Source: an uncultured Alphaproteobacteria bacterium
GTDB taxonomy: Bacteria; Pseudomonadota; Alphaproteobacteria; Rs-D84
Direction: 5' to 3'
Length of the DNA stretch: 64,000 nt
NCBI GenBank assembly: GCA_947054455.1
Contig: CAMRWN010000001.1
Coordinates: 200,966-264,965 of the forward strand
The notes under the pieces were generated by a model. It worked only from the letters and a program-made list of their open reading frames with translations, made no database searches and was not told where the DNA came from. Shown here piece after piece: positions 1 to 8,543 of this stretch; the first letter of the stretch is position 1; each line of letters opens with the position of its first letter. Both the position numbers and the translations under genes were made by a program.

Positions 1-2120
1 GTCGCCGTTCCGCGGCCGATTTCGTCGAATATGATAAATGAATTGCGCGTCGCGCGACGCAGGATGTTTGCGGTCTCGCTCATTTCCACCATGAACGTGG
101 ACTGTCCCGCGGCCAGATTGTCCGATGCGCCGACACGGCTGAACAACTGGTCGCACACACCGATGCGCGCCGATGACGCCGGAACAAAAGACCCCATATG
201 CGCCAGCACGACTATCAGTGCATTCTGGCGCAGGTACGTTGATTTTCCCGCCATGTTCGGCCCGGTCAGCAGGGCAATCGGACGCGCGTTCAAATTGCAG
301 TCGTTTTTAACAAAGTTGTCCCCGCGCGACCGCAGCACGTATTCAATCACCGGATGCCGGCCGCCGACAACGTCCCACGCGCCGTCATCCGTTATTTCCG
401 GACGAACCCACGAATAATCCTGGGCGCATGCCGCCAGCGCATACCATACATCAACGTCGGCCAGCGTATCGGCCGCGGCCAGCAAATCGTTCGACGCATC
501 GCGCACGCGCGCGATTAAGTCGGCGACAATATCCGCCTCTATCGCGGCGGCCTTTTCCGCGGCGCTGCGTACATCGTTGTCCAAATCAATCAGCTGCGAC
601 GTGGTAAACCGCATGTTGCCGGCCATTGTCTGGCGGTGTATAAATCCAGATTCCGGCTGCATCAGGCTGTCGGCGCGGGCGGACGGAACCTCTATAAAAT
701 ACCCCAGTATATTGTTGTATTTTATCTTCAGCGTGGAAACACCGGTCTGGGACGCATAGCGCGCCTGCAGGCCGGCAATTGTTTCGCGCGCACCATGGGA
801 CAGCGCACGCATGTTATCCAGCGCAGCGTCAAATCCTTCGCGTATCACGCCGCCGTCGCGAAAGAATGTCGGCAGTTCGTCCGCCAACGCCGACCGCAAC
901 GCCAAAGCCAGTTCATCGTGCGTGTTTATTTCGGCAAAACGCGCCGCCAAATCCGCATCCAGTCGCCCGCCCAGCATTTTCGCATTCGGCAGCTCAATCA
1001 GGAAATCGCATATGTGGCGCATATCGCGCGGTGTGCCGCGCCCCGACAACAGACGCGTCATGCTGCGTCCGACATCCGGCACGCCCCCCAGTGTAAACGC
1101 CACCGACGCCATTACATCCGGATTCAGCAGCATGTGTCCAACATGCTGCTGGCGGGATTTTATCTCTGAAACCTCGGCCGACAGGTCGCGCAGATATCCG
1201 CGCAGCTTGCGCGCGCCGGCCGCTGTGCGCGTCTTGTCCAAAACATCCAGCAGGCAGGCCCCGCCGTCATTTAGCGGCGCATCAATCTCCAGACTTTTCC
1301 AGGTGGCAGAATCAATCAGCAGCTGGCGCCCGGATTTGAATTCATGCGGCGCGCGGAATGTTATCGCGGCCCCGCGCTGTGTATTGAACAGATACCCGGC
1401 CAGCAGGCATATCGCCCCGTCGGTTTCACGCGCCGCCGAATTGGGGTCGACCGCCCCGCCGAACACGCGCGCGACAATCTGGTCTATGTCCGCACGATGG
1501 TACAGCTTTTCATACACGGGCGTGGTCTTGAACGCGTCGCGTATGTGCAAGATGTCGTCATTTTCGGCCGCGGCGGCGGGATATATTATCTCGGCCGGAT
1601 TTATCCGCACCATGTCGTCCATGATGTCGCCCGTATGGCCCACAAAGAATTCGCCCGTTGAAATATCGCATCCGGCGACGTCAAAACGGCCGCCGGCCAT
1701 CGGCGCGACCGCCACCAAAAAGTTCGAATTCTTTGGCGTCAGCAGATTCTCGTCCGTCAGCGTTCCCGGCGTCAGAACGCGGATGACCTTGCGCTCTATG
1801 TACTTGTGGCCGCGGGCCTTGGCCTCGGCCGGGGTTTCCATCTGTTCCACCAACGCGACCTTGAAACCCGCGCGCACCAGGCGCCCGAAATAATTGTCGG
1901 CCGCATGCCACGGTATTCCGCACATCGGAATATTCTCGCCGTCGGCGTCCGTTCCACGCTGGGTCAGAACCAGCCCCAAATTTTCACTTATTGTACGTGC
2001 GTCCTCAAAAAACGCCTCATAAAAATCGCCCAGTCTGAACATCAGCAGCGCGTCCGGATTTTCGGACTTCATATCCACATACTGCTGCATGACCGGGGTT
2101 AACTTGCTTTTATCCGCCAC
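1..2120 (-). CDS. mutS: DNA mismatch repair protein MutS (3' end missing, cut by window edge)
   Basis: This is the mismatch-recognition ATPase of methyl-independent mismatch repair. About 706 codons are visible and the C-terminal end lies off the left edge, so the ORF track does not list it. Near the N terminus is the mismatch-binding motif GDFYEAFF (about residues 29-36). The Walker A motif TGPNMAGKST is near residue 617 and the Walker B DEIGRGT near residue 697. I chose the GTG start at 2120 because it gives MADKSKLTPVMQQY, which matches the family N terminus, and a GGG-rich stretch precedes it. It lies 44 bp downstream of xseB on the same strand, so the two may be co-transcribed. Confidence 0.97.
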   Translation of the reverse strand, partial: MADKSKLTPVMQQYVDMKSENPDALLMFRLGDFYEAFFEDARTISENLGLVLTQRGTDADGENIPMCGIPWHAADNYFGRLVRAGFKVALVEQMETPAEAKARGHKYIERKVIRVLTPGTLTDENLLTPKNSNFLVAVAPMAGGRFDVAGCDISTGEFFVGHTGDIMDDMVRINPAEIIYPAAAAENDDILHIRDAFKTTPVYEKLYHRADIDQIVARVFGGAVDPNSAARETDGAICLLAGYLFNTQRGAAITFRAPHEFKSGRQLLIDSATWKSLEIDAPLNDGGACLLDVLDKTRTAAGARKLRGYLRDLSAEVSEIKSRQQHVGHMLLNPDVMASVAFTLGGVPDVGRSMTRLLSGRGTPRDMRHICDFLIELPNAKMLGGRLDADLAARFAEINTHDELALALRSALADELPTFFRDGGVIREGFDAALDNMRALSHGARETIAGLQARYASQTGVSTLKIKYNNILGYFIEVPSARADSLMQPESGFIHRQTMAGNMRFTTSQLIDLDNDVRSAAEKAAAIEADIVADLIARVRDASNDLLAAADTLADVDVWYALAACAQDYSWVRPEITDDGAWDVVGGRHPVIEYVLRSRGDNFVKNDCNLNARPIALLTGPNMAGKSTYLRQNALIVVLAHMGSFVPASSARIGVCDQLFSRVGASDNLAAGQSTFMVEMSETANILRRATRNSFIIFDEIGRGTA

Positions 2121-2164
2121 TTTGCACCCTGTCCCTTGTTATCACCCCGATATCGCCACACCGA

Positions 2165-2365
2165 TTATGCCTGGGTACCCACTTTCAATGTTTCTATTTT
2201 CAGTTCCGCTTCTTTCAGCAGCTGCTCGCAATACGCCTTTAGCTTTATTCCCTGTTCGTACGCGGCGACCGAATCCGCCAGCGGCAGTTCACCGGATTCC
2301 ATTTTTTTCACCAGTTCTGTCAACTGGCGGTATGCATCTTCAAAAGACAACTTTTTTTCATCCAT
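2165..2365 (-). CDS. xseB: Exodeoxyribonuclease VII small subunit
   Basis: Small helical subunit of exonuclease VII, which degrades single-stranded DNA together with XseA (not in this window). The track ORF begins 40 codons too early. The family signature FEDAYRQLTELVKKMESGELPL starts right after the ATG at 2365, which has an AGGGAA ribosome-binding site. That gives a 66-residue protein, the usual size for XseB. It sits between pal (which ends in a terminator) and mutS on the minus strand. No odd features. Confidence 0.93.
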   Translation of the reverse strand: MDEKKLSFEDAYRQLTELVKKMESGELPLADSVAAYEQGIKLKAYCEQLLKEAELKIETLKVGTQA

Positions 2366-2450
2366 TTCCCTATCCTTGGCTTTGATGCAAACACGATACA
2401 AAAACAAATGCCGAAAAGCAATTTTTTTCTTGTTTTTCGGCGCGCGGCGA

Positions 2451-2479
2451 CAAAAAAAATCCCCCGCACGGGGGATTTT
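2451..2479 (-). terminator. Intrinsic terminator after pal
   Basis: The stem TCCCCC-GCAC-GGGGGA is followed on the minus strand by a run of eight T. It lies directly downstream of the pal stop codon and belongs to the CCCCCG/CGGGGG terminator family seen repeatedly in this window. Confidence 0.88.
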
Positions 2480-2493
2480 ACACAACGATGCGA

Positions 2494-2913
2494 TTATTTT
2501 ACCGTTGTCGTGGCATTACGATTCCACTTCCACGCCTGTTCGCCAGTACCCTGGACCAACGGACGTTCCTTGCCATAGGAAATAGTGGAAATACGTTTCG
2601 CGTCGATACCGTCGTTTACGATAACAGCCTTGGCTGCGTTCGCGCGACGCGCACCCAGCGCCAGGTTGTATTCCGTCGAACCGCGTTCGTCGCAGTTTCC
2701 GGCAATCTGGATTTTGGTGTCCGCGTGATTTTTCATATACAGCGCCTGGCCCAGCAGGTTATCGCGCGCTTCGTCGGAAATTTCCGAAGAATTGAACGCA
2801 AAGAACACGCGCTGGTCGTTCAGGTCGGCCGGTTCTGTTATCTTGCAGGAACCGCCGCACGCCGCCAAAATCGACGCGACGCCCGCCAACAAAGCAAAGT
2901 TTTTAATTTTCAT
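2494..2913 (-). CDS. pal: Peptidoglycan-associated lipoprotein Pal (OmpA-like)
   Basis: Outer-membrane lipoprotein of the Tol-Pal system that binds peptidoglycan during envelope constriction. The start at 2913 (MKIKNFALLAG) has a strong AAGGGAG site and gives 139 residues. The signal peptide ends in the lipobox LAAC. The OmpA-like domain follows, with VFFAFNSSEI and the peptidoglycan-binding region NCDERGSTEYNLALGARRA near residues 70-90. The tol genes are not adjacent; pal is followed by its own terminator, so it looks monocistronic here. Confidence 0.95.
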   Translation of the reverse strand: MKIKNFALLAGVASILAACGGSCKITEPADLNDQRVFFAFNSSEISDEARDNLLGQALYMKNHADTKIQIAGNCDERGSTEYNLALGARRANAAKAVIVNDGIDAKRISTISYGKERPLVQGTGEQAWKWNRNATTTVK

Positions 2914-2990
2914 GAAAATACTCCCTTGAGTTTCTGTTGCTCGTGTTATAGTGTATAACAAAACGTATGAAAAATCAAGGGGAATCAAAA

Positions 2991-3788
2991 ATGGGATGCG
3001 AAGATTTGCGGGATTTAGCACTGGCCGGCGTCCAATGGGAATTGGATGACGTGCCAATGGCGTATGCGGCCGCACGGCCCGTAAAATCTGCATCCGCGAC
3101 GACAGATGCGCCCGCCGCCCCCGACCCAATTGCAGAGGCTGCACAAATCGGGGCGCCGCGCGTGGCGACAACCGTCGTGCCGCCAATCGCCCCCGTCCAG
3201 CCGATTTCAATCGCGACCGCCGCGGCCATGGCCGCCCGCCCGATAGAGATGCAGGCCCTGAACCGTATGATTGCGGAATTTAATCATCCGCTGCGGGCGG
3301 CGGCGACGAACGTCGTGTTGCCGTGGGTGGCGCCAAACCCCAACGGCATGCTGGTCATAACCGACATCCCCAGCAGCGAGGATGACGAAACCGGCCGCAT
3401 TTTATCCGGCCCCGCAGGCCAGCTGATGGATAAAATGCTGGGGGCAATCGGAATGTCGCGCGACAATGTTTCAATATTGCCGATGTTGTTCTGGCGCACG
3501 CCGGGCGGCCGTACGCCGACGGCGGACGAACTGGCACTGGCGCGGCCGTTTGTAGACCGGGCGATAGAACTGATTGCGCCGCGGCTGATTCTGACAATCG
3601 GTACAATGCCGGCAGAACAAATCGGCGGGGTTAATCTGGCGCGCGCCCACGGCGCGGCTGTAAAACTGGCGTGCGGGGCCACACTGCTGCCGATATTCCA
3701 CCCCAATTACCTGATATTAAAGCCCGCCGCGAAACGCGATGCCTGGGACGCATTGCAAAATGTGCAAAATTTGTTGAAAAACGCGTAA
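2991..3788 (+). CDS. Uracil-DNA glycosylase-superfamily protein
   Basis: Likely base-excision repair enzyme of the UDG fold (family 4/5-like). The C-terminal two thirds carry the motifs TDIPSSEDDETGRILSGPAG (active-site region), FWRTPGGRTPTADE and the HPN loop FHPNYLI, in family order. The N-terminal ~100 residues are Ala/Pro-rich and probably a linker. The cysteines that ligate the iron-sulfur cluster in family-4 enzymes are not evident (WRTPGGRTP replaces the usual CRPP-type motif), so this may be a cluster-less variant. The ATG at 2991 is preferred to 2967 because AAGGGG lies 8 nt upstream. Divergent from pal. Confidence 0.8.
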   Translation: MGCEDLRDLALAGVQWELDDVPMAYAAARPVKSASATTDAPAAPDPIAEAAQIGAPRVATTVVPPIAPVQPISIATAAAMAARPIEMQALNRMIAEFNHPLRAAATNVVLPWVAPNPNGMLVITDIPSSEDDETGRILSGPAGQLMDKMLGAIGMSRDNVSILPMLFWRTPGGRTPTADELALARPFVDRAIELIAPRLILTIGTMPAEQIGGVNLARAHGAAVKLACGATLLPIFHPNYLILKPAAKRDAWDALQNVQNLLKNA

Positions 3789-3818
3789 AAATAATTAATA
3801 ATTTTTCATAGACTATAA

Positions 3819-3833
3819 AAGGAGCCTACCATC
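3819..3833 (+). promoter_or_regulatory. infC ribosome-binding site and non-AUG start
   Basis: AAGGAG, a 6-nt spacer, then ATC. This decides the infC start. Initiation at such a codon is discriminated against by IF-3 itself, which is the basis of infC autoregulation in other bacteria. Confidence 0.75.
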
Positions 3834-4382
3834 AGACCAACATTTAACCGTGATAACCGCCGGGACATGGGACCGCGCATGAATAATCGGATTTTCGCAA
3901 AAGCAGTCCAGGTGATATCGGCCGACGGCCAGAATCTGGGTGTCATGCCGACCCCACAGGCATTGGCCATGGCGGCGGACGCCGGAATGGACCTGGTTGA
4001 AATAAACGCGGCCGGCCCAACACCCATTGTCAAGATAATGGATTACGGCAAATTCAAATACGAACAGAAAAAACGCGCGAACGAGGCACGCAAAAACCAG
4101 AAAACGGTGGAGTTAAAGGAAGTCTGGGTAAAGCCGTTTATCGAAGAAAACGACCTGAACATAAAAATGAAAAAGGTCATGGAATTTCTGGGCGACGGCA
4201 ACAAGGTGAAAATCGCCGTCATGACCAAGGGTTCAAAAAAAGTTCTGGCCCGCGGCAAGGACGCGGTTCCCGAATTGTTTGCGCGCATTCTGGAAATGAT
4301 TGGCGACCGCGGCAATCTGGAATCAAAATCAAAGCCCGACGAACGAACAAAATCAATTATCGTCGCCCCGGCAAAACAATAA
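3831..4382 (+). CDS. infC: Translation initiation factor IF-3, probable ATC start
   Basis: IF-3 binds the 30S subunit and proofreads start-codon choice. The track ORF starts at an internal ATG (3867), but homology extends upstream: the typical N-terminal GPRMNNRI needs a short leader. An AAGGAG site at 3819-3824 is followed 6 nt later by ATC at 3831, in frame, giving (M)RPTFNRDNRRDMGPRMN and 183 residues. A rare ATT/ATC/ATA start is the known autoregulatory feature of infC. The gene is not joined to rpmI-rplT, which lie at 38 kb; a terminator follows at once. Confidence 0.95.
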   Translation: MRPTFNRDNRRDMGPRMNNRIFAKAVQVISADGQNLGVMPTPQALAMAADAGMDLVEINAAGPTPIVKIMDYGKFKYEQKKRANEARKNQKTVELKEVWVKPFIEENDLNIKMKKVMEFLGDGNKVKIAVMTKGSKKVLARGKDAVPELFARILEMIGDRGNLESKSKPDERTKSIIVAPAKQ

Positions 4383-4411
4383 AAAAACACCGGCAAATGC
4401 CGGTGTTTTTT
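4383..4411 (+). terminator. Intrinsic terminator after infC
   Basis: Stem CACCGG-CAAATG-CCGGTG followed by TTTTTT. It is one of at least six copies of the CCGGCAAATGCCGG-type terminator in the window. Confidence 0.9.
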
Positions 4412-4560
4412 GTGTTGAAAACCGATCTAAATTAATATAAATCAGGCGGTCGGATTTTAATTCGGGCCGGGGCACCGAAGATATCTGACCGTTTCTATGG
4501 TCGGATATATGTTTTTACGGTTATATTGCCCCCGACACAAAACATTTCCCTTGCACTTTT

Positions 4561-4800
4561 TATAATATATTATGGGACATCTGTGGTTTGTGGAGATGAG
4601 GTGCCCCATTCAAAAAACAACCACCGTTTTTTTAGGTGGCTGGAGGTTCTAAACTACTCAATGAGATAGGGAGCTTATTCAATATATTCGCTACCCCTCC
4701 AACCCGTAAATAGAGTCAGATTTAACGTGCCCCGGCACGCATTGATAGAGGTTTAGATTCCTCATATTGGCAATACACCAATATTGTTATATATTATATC
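4561..4800 (+). ncRNA. Candidate structured small RNA, identity unknown
   Basis: A TATAAT box at 4561-4566 would start a transcript near 4574 (GGGACATC). Downstream are a CCACC/GGTGG hairpin (about 4621-4639), a GGAGG...CCTCC arm enclosing GGGAGC/GCTACCC, a CGTGC-CCCG-GCACG hairpin and an ATGAGG/CCTCAT long-range pair. The last element is ATATTGG-CAATACA-CCAATAT followed by a T/A-rich tract that could end the RNA. The length (about 225 nt) would suit a 6S-like RNA, but I could not match the 6S consensus. Only the hairpins and the -10 box are seen; the rest is inference. Confidence 0.35.
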
Positions 4801-4897
4801 TGAAATAAGTCCGTATTTAAGAAAAATATGGGCATTCTGCAATCCACAATAAATATAGTAAATTGCAGATTATATAATAAGCACATTCACAAACAAT

Positions 4898-5015
4898 GAA
4901 TCGCCACGCTTCGCTCGCGATGACAGGGAGAATGAAATAGCAAATTACGAAATTGAGAAATTAAACACCTTTGTCATTGCGAGGAGGAGGCAGTCCGACG
5001 CGGCAATCCAGAGGG
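4898..5015. repeat. Palindromic repeat element (GTCATTGCGAG type)
   Basis: The left arm has CGCCACGCTTCGCTCGCGAT GACA and the right arm TGTCATTGCGAG...ACGCGGCAATCC. They are imperfect reverse complements about 40 bp apart. This resembles the GTCATTGCGAG...GCAATCC intergenic palindromes found dispersed in many bacterial genomes. Only one copy occurs in this window. Confidence 0.65.
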
Positions 5016-5043
5016 GTATTAAAACCGATTGCTTTACAGTTAT

Positions 5044-5069
5044 AAAAATCCCGCAGATGCGGGATTTTT
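5044..5069 (-). terminator. Intrinsic terminator after ybaB
   Basis: Stem AAAAATCCCGCA-GA-TGCGGGATTTTT, symmetrical and able to act in both directions. It is placed just past the ybaB stop codon. Confidence 0.85.
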
Positions 5070-5083
5070 AATAAGTGCCCGGA

Positions 5084-5383
5084 CTACTGCGCCATCGGCA
5101 TTCCGGCCGTCGCCGCACCCATGACGCGGTCAATCACATCATCGGCCTTGGCCTTGGCGTCGCGGTATGCGTCCATGACCACCGCAGAAATCGCATCCGC
5201 ACCGCGCGCGACAACATCCGGATGCAGCGTTATCCCCAACATGTCGTATTTGCCAGACATTTCGACAATACATGCACCGGCGTCCGCGATACCCTTTACG
5301 CGAATGCTTTCCAACTGTTCCTGGGCCGCCGCAACCTTGTCCTGCAGTTCCTTGGCCTGGGCCATCAAGCTTTCCATATCCAT
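5084..5383 (-). CDS. ybaB: YbaB/EbfC-family nucleoid-associated protein
   Basis: Small DNA-binding protein of the YbaB/EbfC family (99 residues, usual size about 105). It opens with MDMESLMAQAKELQDKVAAA, the amphipathic dimerisation helix typical of the family. The core has VEMSGKYDMLGITLHP and the helix AYRDAKAKADDVIDRVMG. The start at 5383 has an AGGGGT site. In many bacteria ybaB accompanies dnaX and recR; here it follows pnp instead, which is an unusual neighbourhood. A terminator follows. Confidence 0.92.
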   Translation of the reverse strand: MDMESLMAQAKELQDKVAAAQEQLESIRVKGIADAGACIVEMSGKYDMLGITLHPDVVARGADAISAVVMDAYRDAKAKADDVIDRVMGAATAGMPMAQ

Positions 5384-5430
5384 ATCATACCCCTGTATTT
5401 TTTGCGCCCCGAAACCGGGGCGCCGATTAA

Positions 5431-7599
5431 TTATTTGGCAATTTCCTTGCCGGTTTTCTGGTCAATTCCGACCATGGACATACGGGTCTTGCCACGCTTG
5501 TCCGCGCCCAGATATTTTACGAAAACCTTGTCGCCTTCCTTGATTTTGGTATCTTCAATCTTGGCAATGCGTTCGCCGGTGATTTCGGATATGTGAACCA
5601 TGGATTCGAAACCGTTAAGAACCTTTACAAATAAACCGAAATCCTTGATGCCGGAAACGGTTCCTTCGTAAATCAGGCCGACTTCGGGTTCCGCGACAAT
5701 CGCCTTGATGCGCGCGATTGCGTCTTGCGCATCTTCCTTGGTTGTCGCCATGATTTTTACAGTTCCGTCGTCTTCCAAGTCAATCTGCGTGTTGGTTTCG
5801 CGGGTCAGCTGCTGAATCACGCTGCCGCCCTTGCCGATAACCTCGCGGACCTTGTCCGGATTGATTTTCATGGTGTACATCTGGGGCGCGAATTCGGACA
5901 CGTTCTTGCGCGGGGCCTTGATGGCCTTTTCAATCTTGCCCAGAATGTGCATGCGTCCGTCGCGTGCCTGCGCCAGCGCACGTTCCATGATTTCAAACGT
6001 GATGGACGTGATTTTGATGTCCATCTGCAGGGCGGTGATACCCTGGTCGGTACCCGTTACCTTGAAATCCATGTCGCCCAGATGGTCTTCGTCGCCCAGG
6101 ATGTCGGTCAAAATGGCGTAATCGTCGCCTTCCTTGATCAATCCCATCGCGATACCCGCAACCGGACGCGTCAACGGAACACCGCCGTCCATCATGGCCA
6201 GCGTAGCCCCGCATGTCGTCGCCATCGAAGACGAACCGTTTGATTCCAGAATGTCGGACACAACGCGAATGACATAGTCAAATTCTTCGCGTGTCGGAAC
6301 CATCGGGTGCAGCGCGCGCCACGCCAGATTTCCATGTCCCAGTTCGCGGCGCGACGGGGATTTCAGGCCCTTGCATTCGCCGACGGAATAACCCGGGAAA
6401 TTATAGTTCAGGAAGAAATCCTTTTCTTCGGCGCCGTCCAGACTTTCAATCGGCAGCGCGTCCTTGCCACCACCCAGTGTCAGCGACACCAGCGCCTGGG
6501 TTTCACCACGCGTAAACAGCGCGCTGCCGTGCGCACGCGGCAGAATGCCCAGTTCGATTTCAATCGGGCGCACCGTCTTTGTGTCGCGGCCGTCGATACG
6601 GGGTTTGCCCGCCAATATATTGCCGCGCATGATGCGTGCCGTCAGATTTTCAATGATTTCATCCGCCCATGATTCCAGTGTGGACGCCGCCGTCGCGGTT
6701 TCCGGGAACATTTCCGGTATGCGCGCCTTGGCCGCGGCATGAATCTCGGCCAGGGTGTCCAGACGAACCAGCTTTTCCTTGATTTGCAGTGCATCTTCTA
6801 TGCGGCCCGCAAACTGTTCAAAATCCGCGCGCATCGCAACATATTCCGCGGACAATTCCGGTGTCGCCCAGCGCGCCTTGCCGGCGTTTTCCGCCAATTC
6901 ATTGATTGCGTCGATAACCGCCTGCTGTGCGTCAAATCCGAACTTTACCGCGCCCAGAACAGTCGCCTCGTCCAGTTCGCCGATTTCCGATTCAACCATC
7001 AAAACACCGTCCTTGGTGGCGGCGACAACCAAATCCATTTCGGATTCTTCGACAACCTTTTTGGACGGGTTCAGCAAATACTGACCGTCGGCATAACCAA
7101 CGCGCGCCGCGCCAATCGGGCCCTGGAACGGAACGCCGGACAGCGCCAGCGCCGCACTGGATGCAATCATCGCCAGAATGTCGGGCTGATTCTTTTTATC
7201 GTACGAAAATACCTGGGCGATAATCTGCACCTTGTTCTTGAATGTTTCAGGAAACAGCGGGCGAATCGGACGGTCAATCAGACGCGCCGTCAGTGTTTCG
7301 GCGGTCGACGCCTTGCCTTCGCGGCGGTCGCGCGACCCCGGAATACGACCCGCGGATGCGAACTTTTCCTGATAATCGACCGTCAACGGAAAGAAATCCT
7401 GTCCTTCGACGGCGGATTTTTCAGCGCAAACCGTGGCCAGAACCATCGTCCCGCCCATCGTCGCCAGAACGGCGCCGTTTGCCTGTTTGGCCATGCGGCC
7501 CGTTTCCAATCGCAGCGTTTCGTCCCCGTACGGGATTTCAACGGCAATCGGATTATTCAATTGTGTTTTTTCGTCTTTGTTAAACAAACCAAACAACAT
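5431..7599 (-). CDS. pnp: Polyribonucleotide nucleotidyltransferase (PNPase)
   Basis: Phosphorolytic 3'-5' exoribonuclease of the RNA degradosome. Two RNase PH domains flank a helical linker; GRIPGSRDRREGK lies in the first and PTREEFDYVIRVVSDILESNGSSS in the second. The C terminus has a KH domain (VREVIGKGGSVIQQL) and an S1 domain (YEGTVSGIKDFGLFVKVLNG). I prefer the ATG at 7599 (MLFGLFNKDEK) over 7620, because GGAG lies 6 nt upstream of it; this gives 722 residues. The usual upstream partner rpsO is absent here. Confidence 0.96.
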   Translation of the reverse strand: MLFGLFNKDEKTQLNNPIAVEIPYGDETLRLETGRMAKQANGAVLATMGGTMVLATVCAEKSAVEGQDFFPLTVDYQEKFASAGRIPGSRDRREGKASTAETLTARLIDRPIRPLFPETFKNKVQIIAQVFSYDKKNQPDILAMIASSAALALSGVPFQGPIGAARVGYADGQYLLNPSKKVVEESEMDLVVAATKDGVLMVESEIGELDEATVLGAVKFGFDAQQAVIDAINELAENAGKARWATPELSAEYVAMRADFEQFAGRIEDALQIKEKLVRLDTLAEIHAAAKARIPEMFPETATAASTLESWADEIIENLTARIMRGNILAGKPRIDGRDTKTVRPIEIELGILPRAHGSALFTRGETQALVSLTLGGGKDALPIESLDGAEEKDFFLNYNFPGYSVGECKGLKSPSRRELGHGNLAWRALHPMVPTREEFDYVIRVVSDILESNGSSSMATTCGATLAMMDGGVPLTRPVAGIAMGLIKEGDDYAILTDILGDEDHLGDMDFKVTGTDQGITALQMDIKITSITFEIMERALAQARDGRMHILGKIEKAIKAPRKNVSEFAPQMYTMKINPDKVREVIGKGGSVIQQLTRETNTQIDLEDDGTVKIMATTKEDAQDAIARIKAIVAEPEVGLIYEGTVSGIKDFGLFVKVLNGFESMVHISEITGERIAKIEDTKIKEGDKVFVKYLGADKRGKTRMSMVGIDQKTGKEIAK

Positions 7600-7760
7600 T
7601 GTTTTCTCCATTTTTTTCATAGTTTTACTTAGCGGAGAAAAATTATTCGTTCTTGTACTCTGTCAATGTCCAAGCACAAAAATGAACAATTTAACCCCCG
7701 CATCTTTAATTATAGATGATAATTGGGCGTTTGCAAACAATTTAATATCAAAAACGCGTT

Positions 7761-8489
7761 TTATGCGCGCGAATACAGACGCCCGTATTCCATGACGGTT
7801 TTGATTATGACATCCCCCGCGCCGCGTTTTGACATGAATTTATACGCGGCCATGATATCCGGCGTCCAATCACAGAACGACGCCGTCTCCCAGTCTATAA
7901 ATGCGGTTATGTCGCCCGTCGCCTGGTCTATGACAAAATTCCCGCCGATGTCGCCGTGATACCAACCGCGCATGTATCCGCGCCGGGCGCGCGGTGGCTT
8001 TAATTTGCGCAGCTGGGGCGGATTCGACCGCCCTATTTCAAACAGGAACGCCGCCAGTTGCGCGGCAATTTTGTCGCCATGACGCCGTATAACCTCAACC
8101 GGTGTGTCGGCCAGCGTGCGCCCCGCCACAAATTCATATTTCAGCACGTCCATTCCGTCAAAGCGCAATATGTCCATCCGCGGCAGACGCACCGGCGATA
8201 CAGCCCGAAACGCGTCTGCGAACATTTTCTCGCGGCGGGGCGAATCCGCGCGCGAGGCAACCAACGGGAATTTATACGCCACCGCCCCGTCGACCACCAC
8301 AATGATTTTTTTCATCCCGCCGTGGCCCTGGTATGTCCGGACGGTCGGATTGGCCACCCCGTAATCACGAACGGCGAAATCTATGTATTTTGACAGGTCG
8401 AAATATGCGCGCACGCGGATGCGATGACGCAGCCGCTTGCCGGGGATAAAACCGCAGATAATATTCACCGCAAAGTGTTTTAAGGACAT
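7761..8489 (-). CDS. Aminoglycoside phosphotransferase-fold (APH-like) kinase
   Basis: Protein of 242 residues with the APH/choline-kinase fold. It has the catalytic loop WYHGDIGGNFVID (HxD...N, near residue 180) and the metal-binding motif FIDWETASFCDW about 20 residues later. A basic N terminus (PGKRLRHRIRVRAYF) recalls lipopolysaccharide or polysaccharide-modifying enzymes, but the substrate cannot be read from sequence. The start at 8489 is preferred over 8507 for the GGAGG site 4 nt upstream. It stands alone between pnp and a membrane protein gene. An antibiotic-resistance role is not supported. Confidence 0.7.
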   Translation of the reverse strand: MSLKHFAVNIICGFIPGKRLRHRIRVRAYFDLSKYIDFAVRDYGVANPTVRTYQGHGGMKKIIVVVDGAVAYKFPLVASRADSPRREKMFADAFRAVSPVRLPRMDILRFDGMDVLKYEFVAGRTLADTPVEVIRRHGDKIAAQLAAFLFEIGRSNPPQLRKLKPPRARRGYMRGWYHGDIGGNFVIDQATGDITAFIDWETASFCDWTPDIMAAYKFMSKRGAGDVIIKTVMEYGRLYSRA

Positions 8490-8543
8490 AAGGCCTCCAT
8501 ATGACATATACTGAAACTATATGCATAAATTCCTAGTCTTTCA

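Larger units (their letters stand above)
4412..5043. other. Long non-coding region with several inverted repeats
   Basis: About 630 bp without a credible ORF and more AT-rich than its surroundings. From left to right it contains: GGTCGGAT repeats with a partner ATCTGACC (4446-4510); a TATAAT box and candidate structured RNA (4561-4800); a TCTGCAAT/ATTGCAGA inverted repeat (about 4834-4870); and a palindromic repeat element (4898-5015). No tRNA, tmRNA, SRP or RNase P core motif could be recognised. Confidence 0.6.

Noticed and set aside
811-1893. 360-aa plus-strand ORF
   Set aside because: Antisense shadow of mutS in GC-rich DNA; the minus-strand frame carries all MutS motifs.
4561-4800. 6S RNA or split tmRNA assignment
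   Set aside because: No 6S bubble consensus, no tag-peptide ORF, no proper T arm or CCA; kept only as an unknown candidate RNA.
6739-7632. 297-aa plus-strand ORF
   Set aside because: Shadow of pnp; low-complexity Arg/Gln-rich translation with no domain.
7761-8489. Antibiotic-resistance aminoglycoside phosphotransferase
   Set aside because: Only the general APH fold is visible; the gene sits in a core region and lacks substrate-specific motifs.
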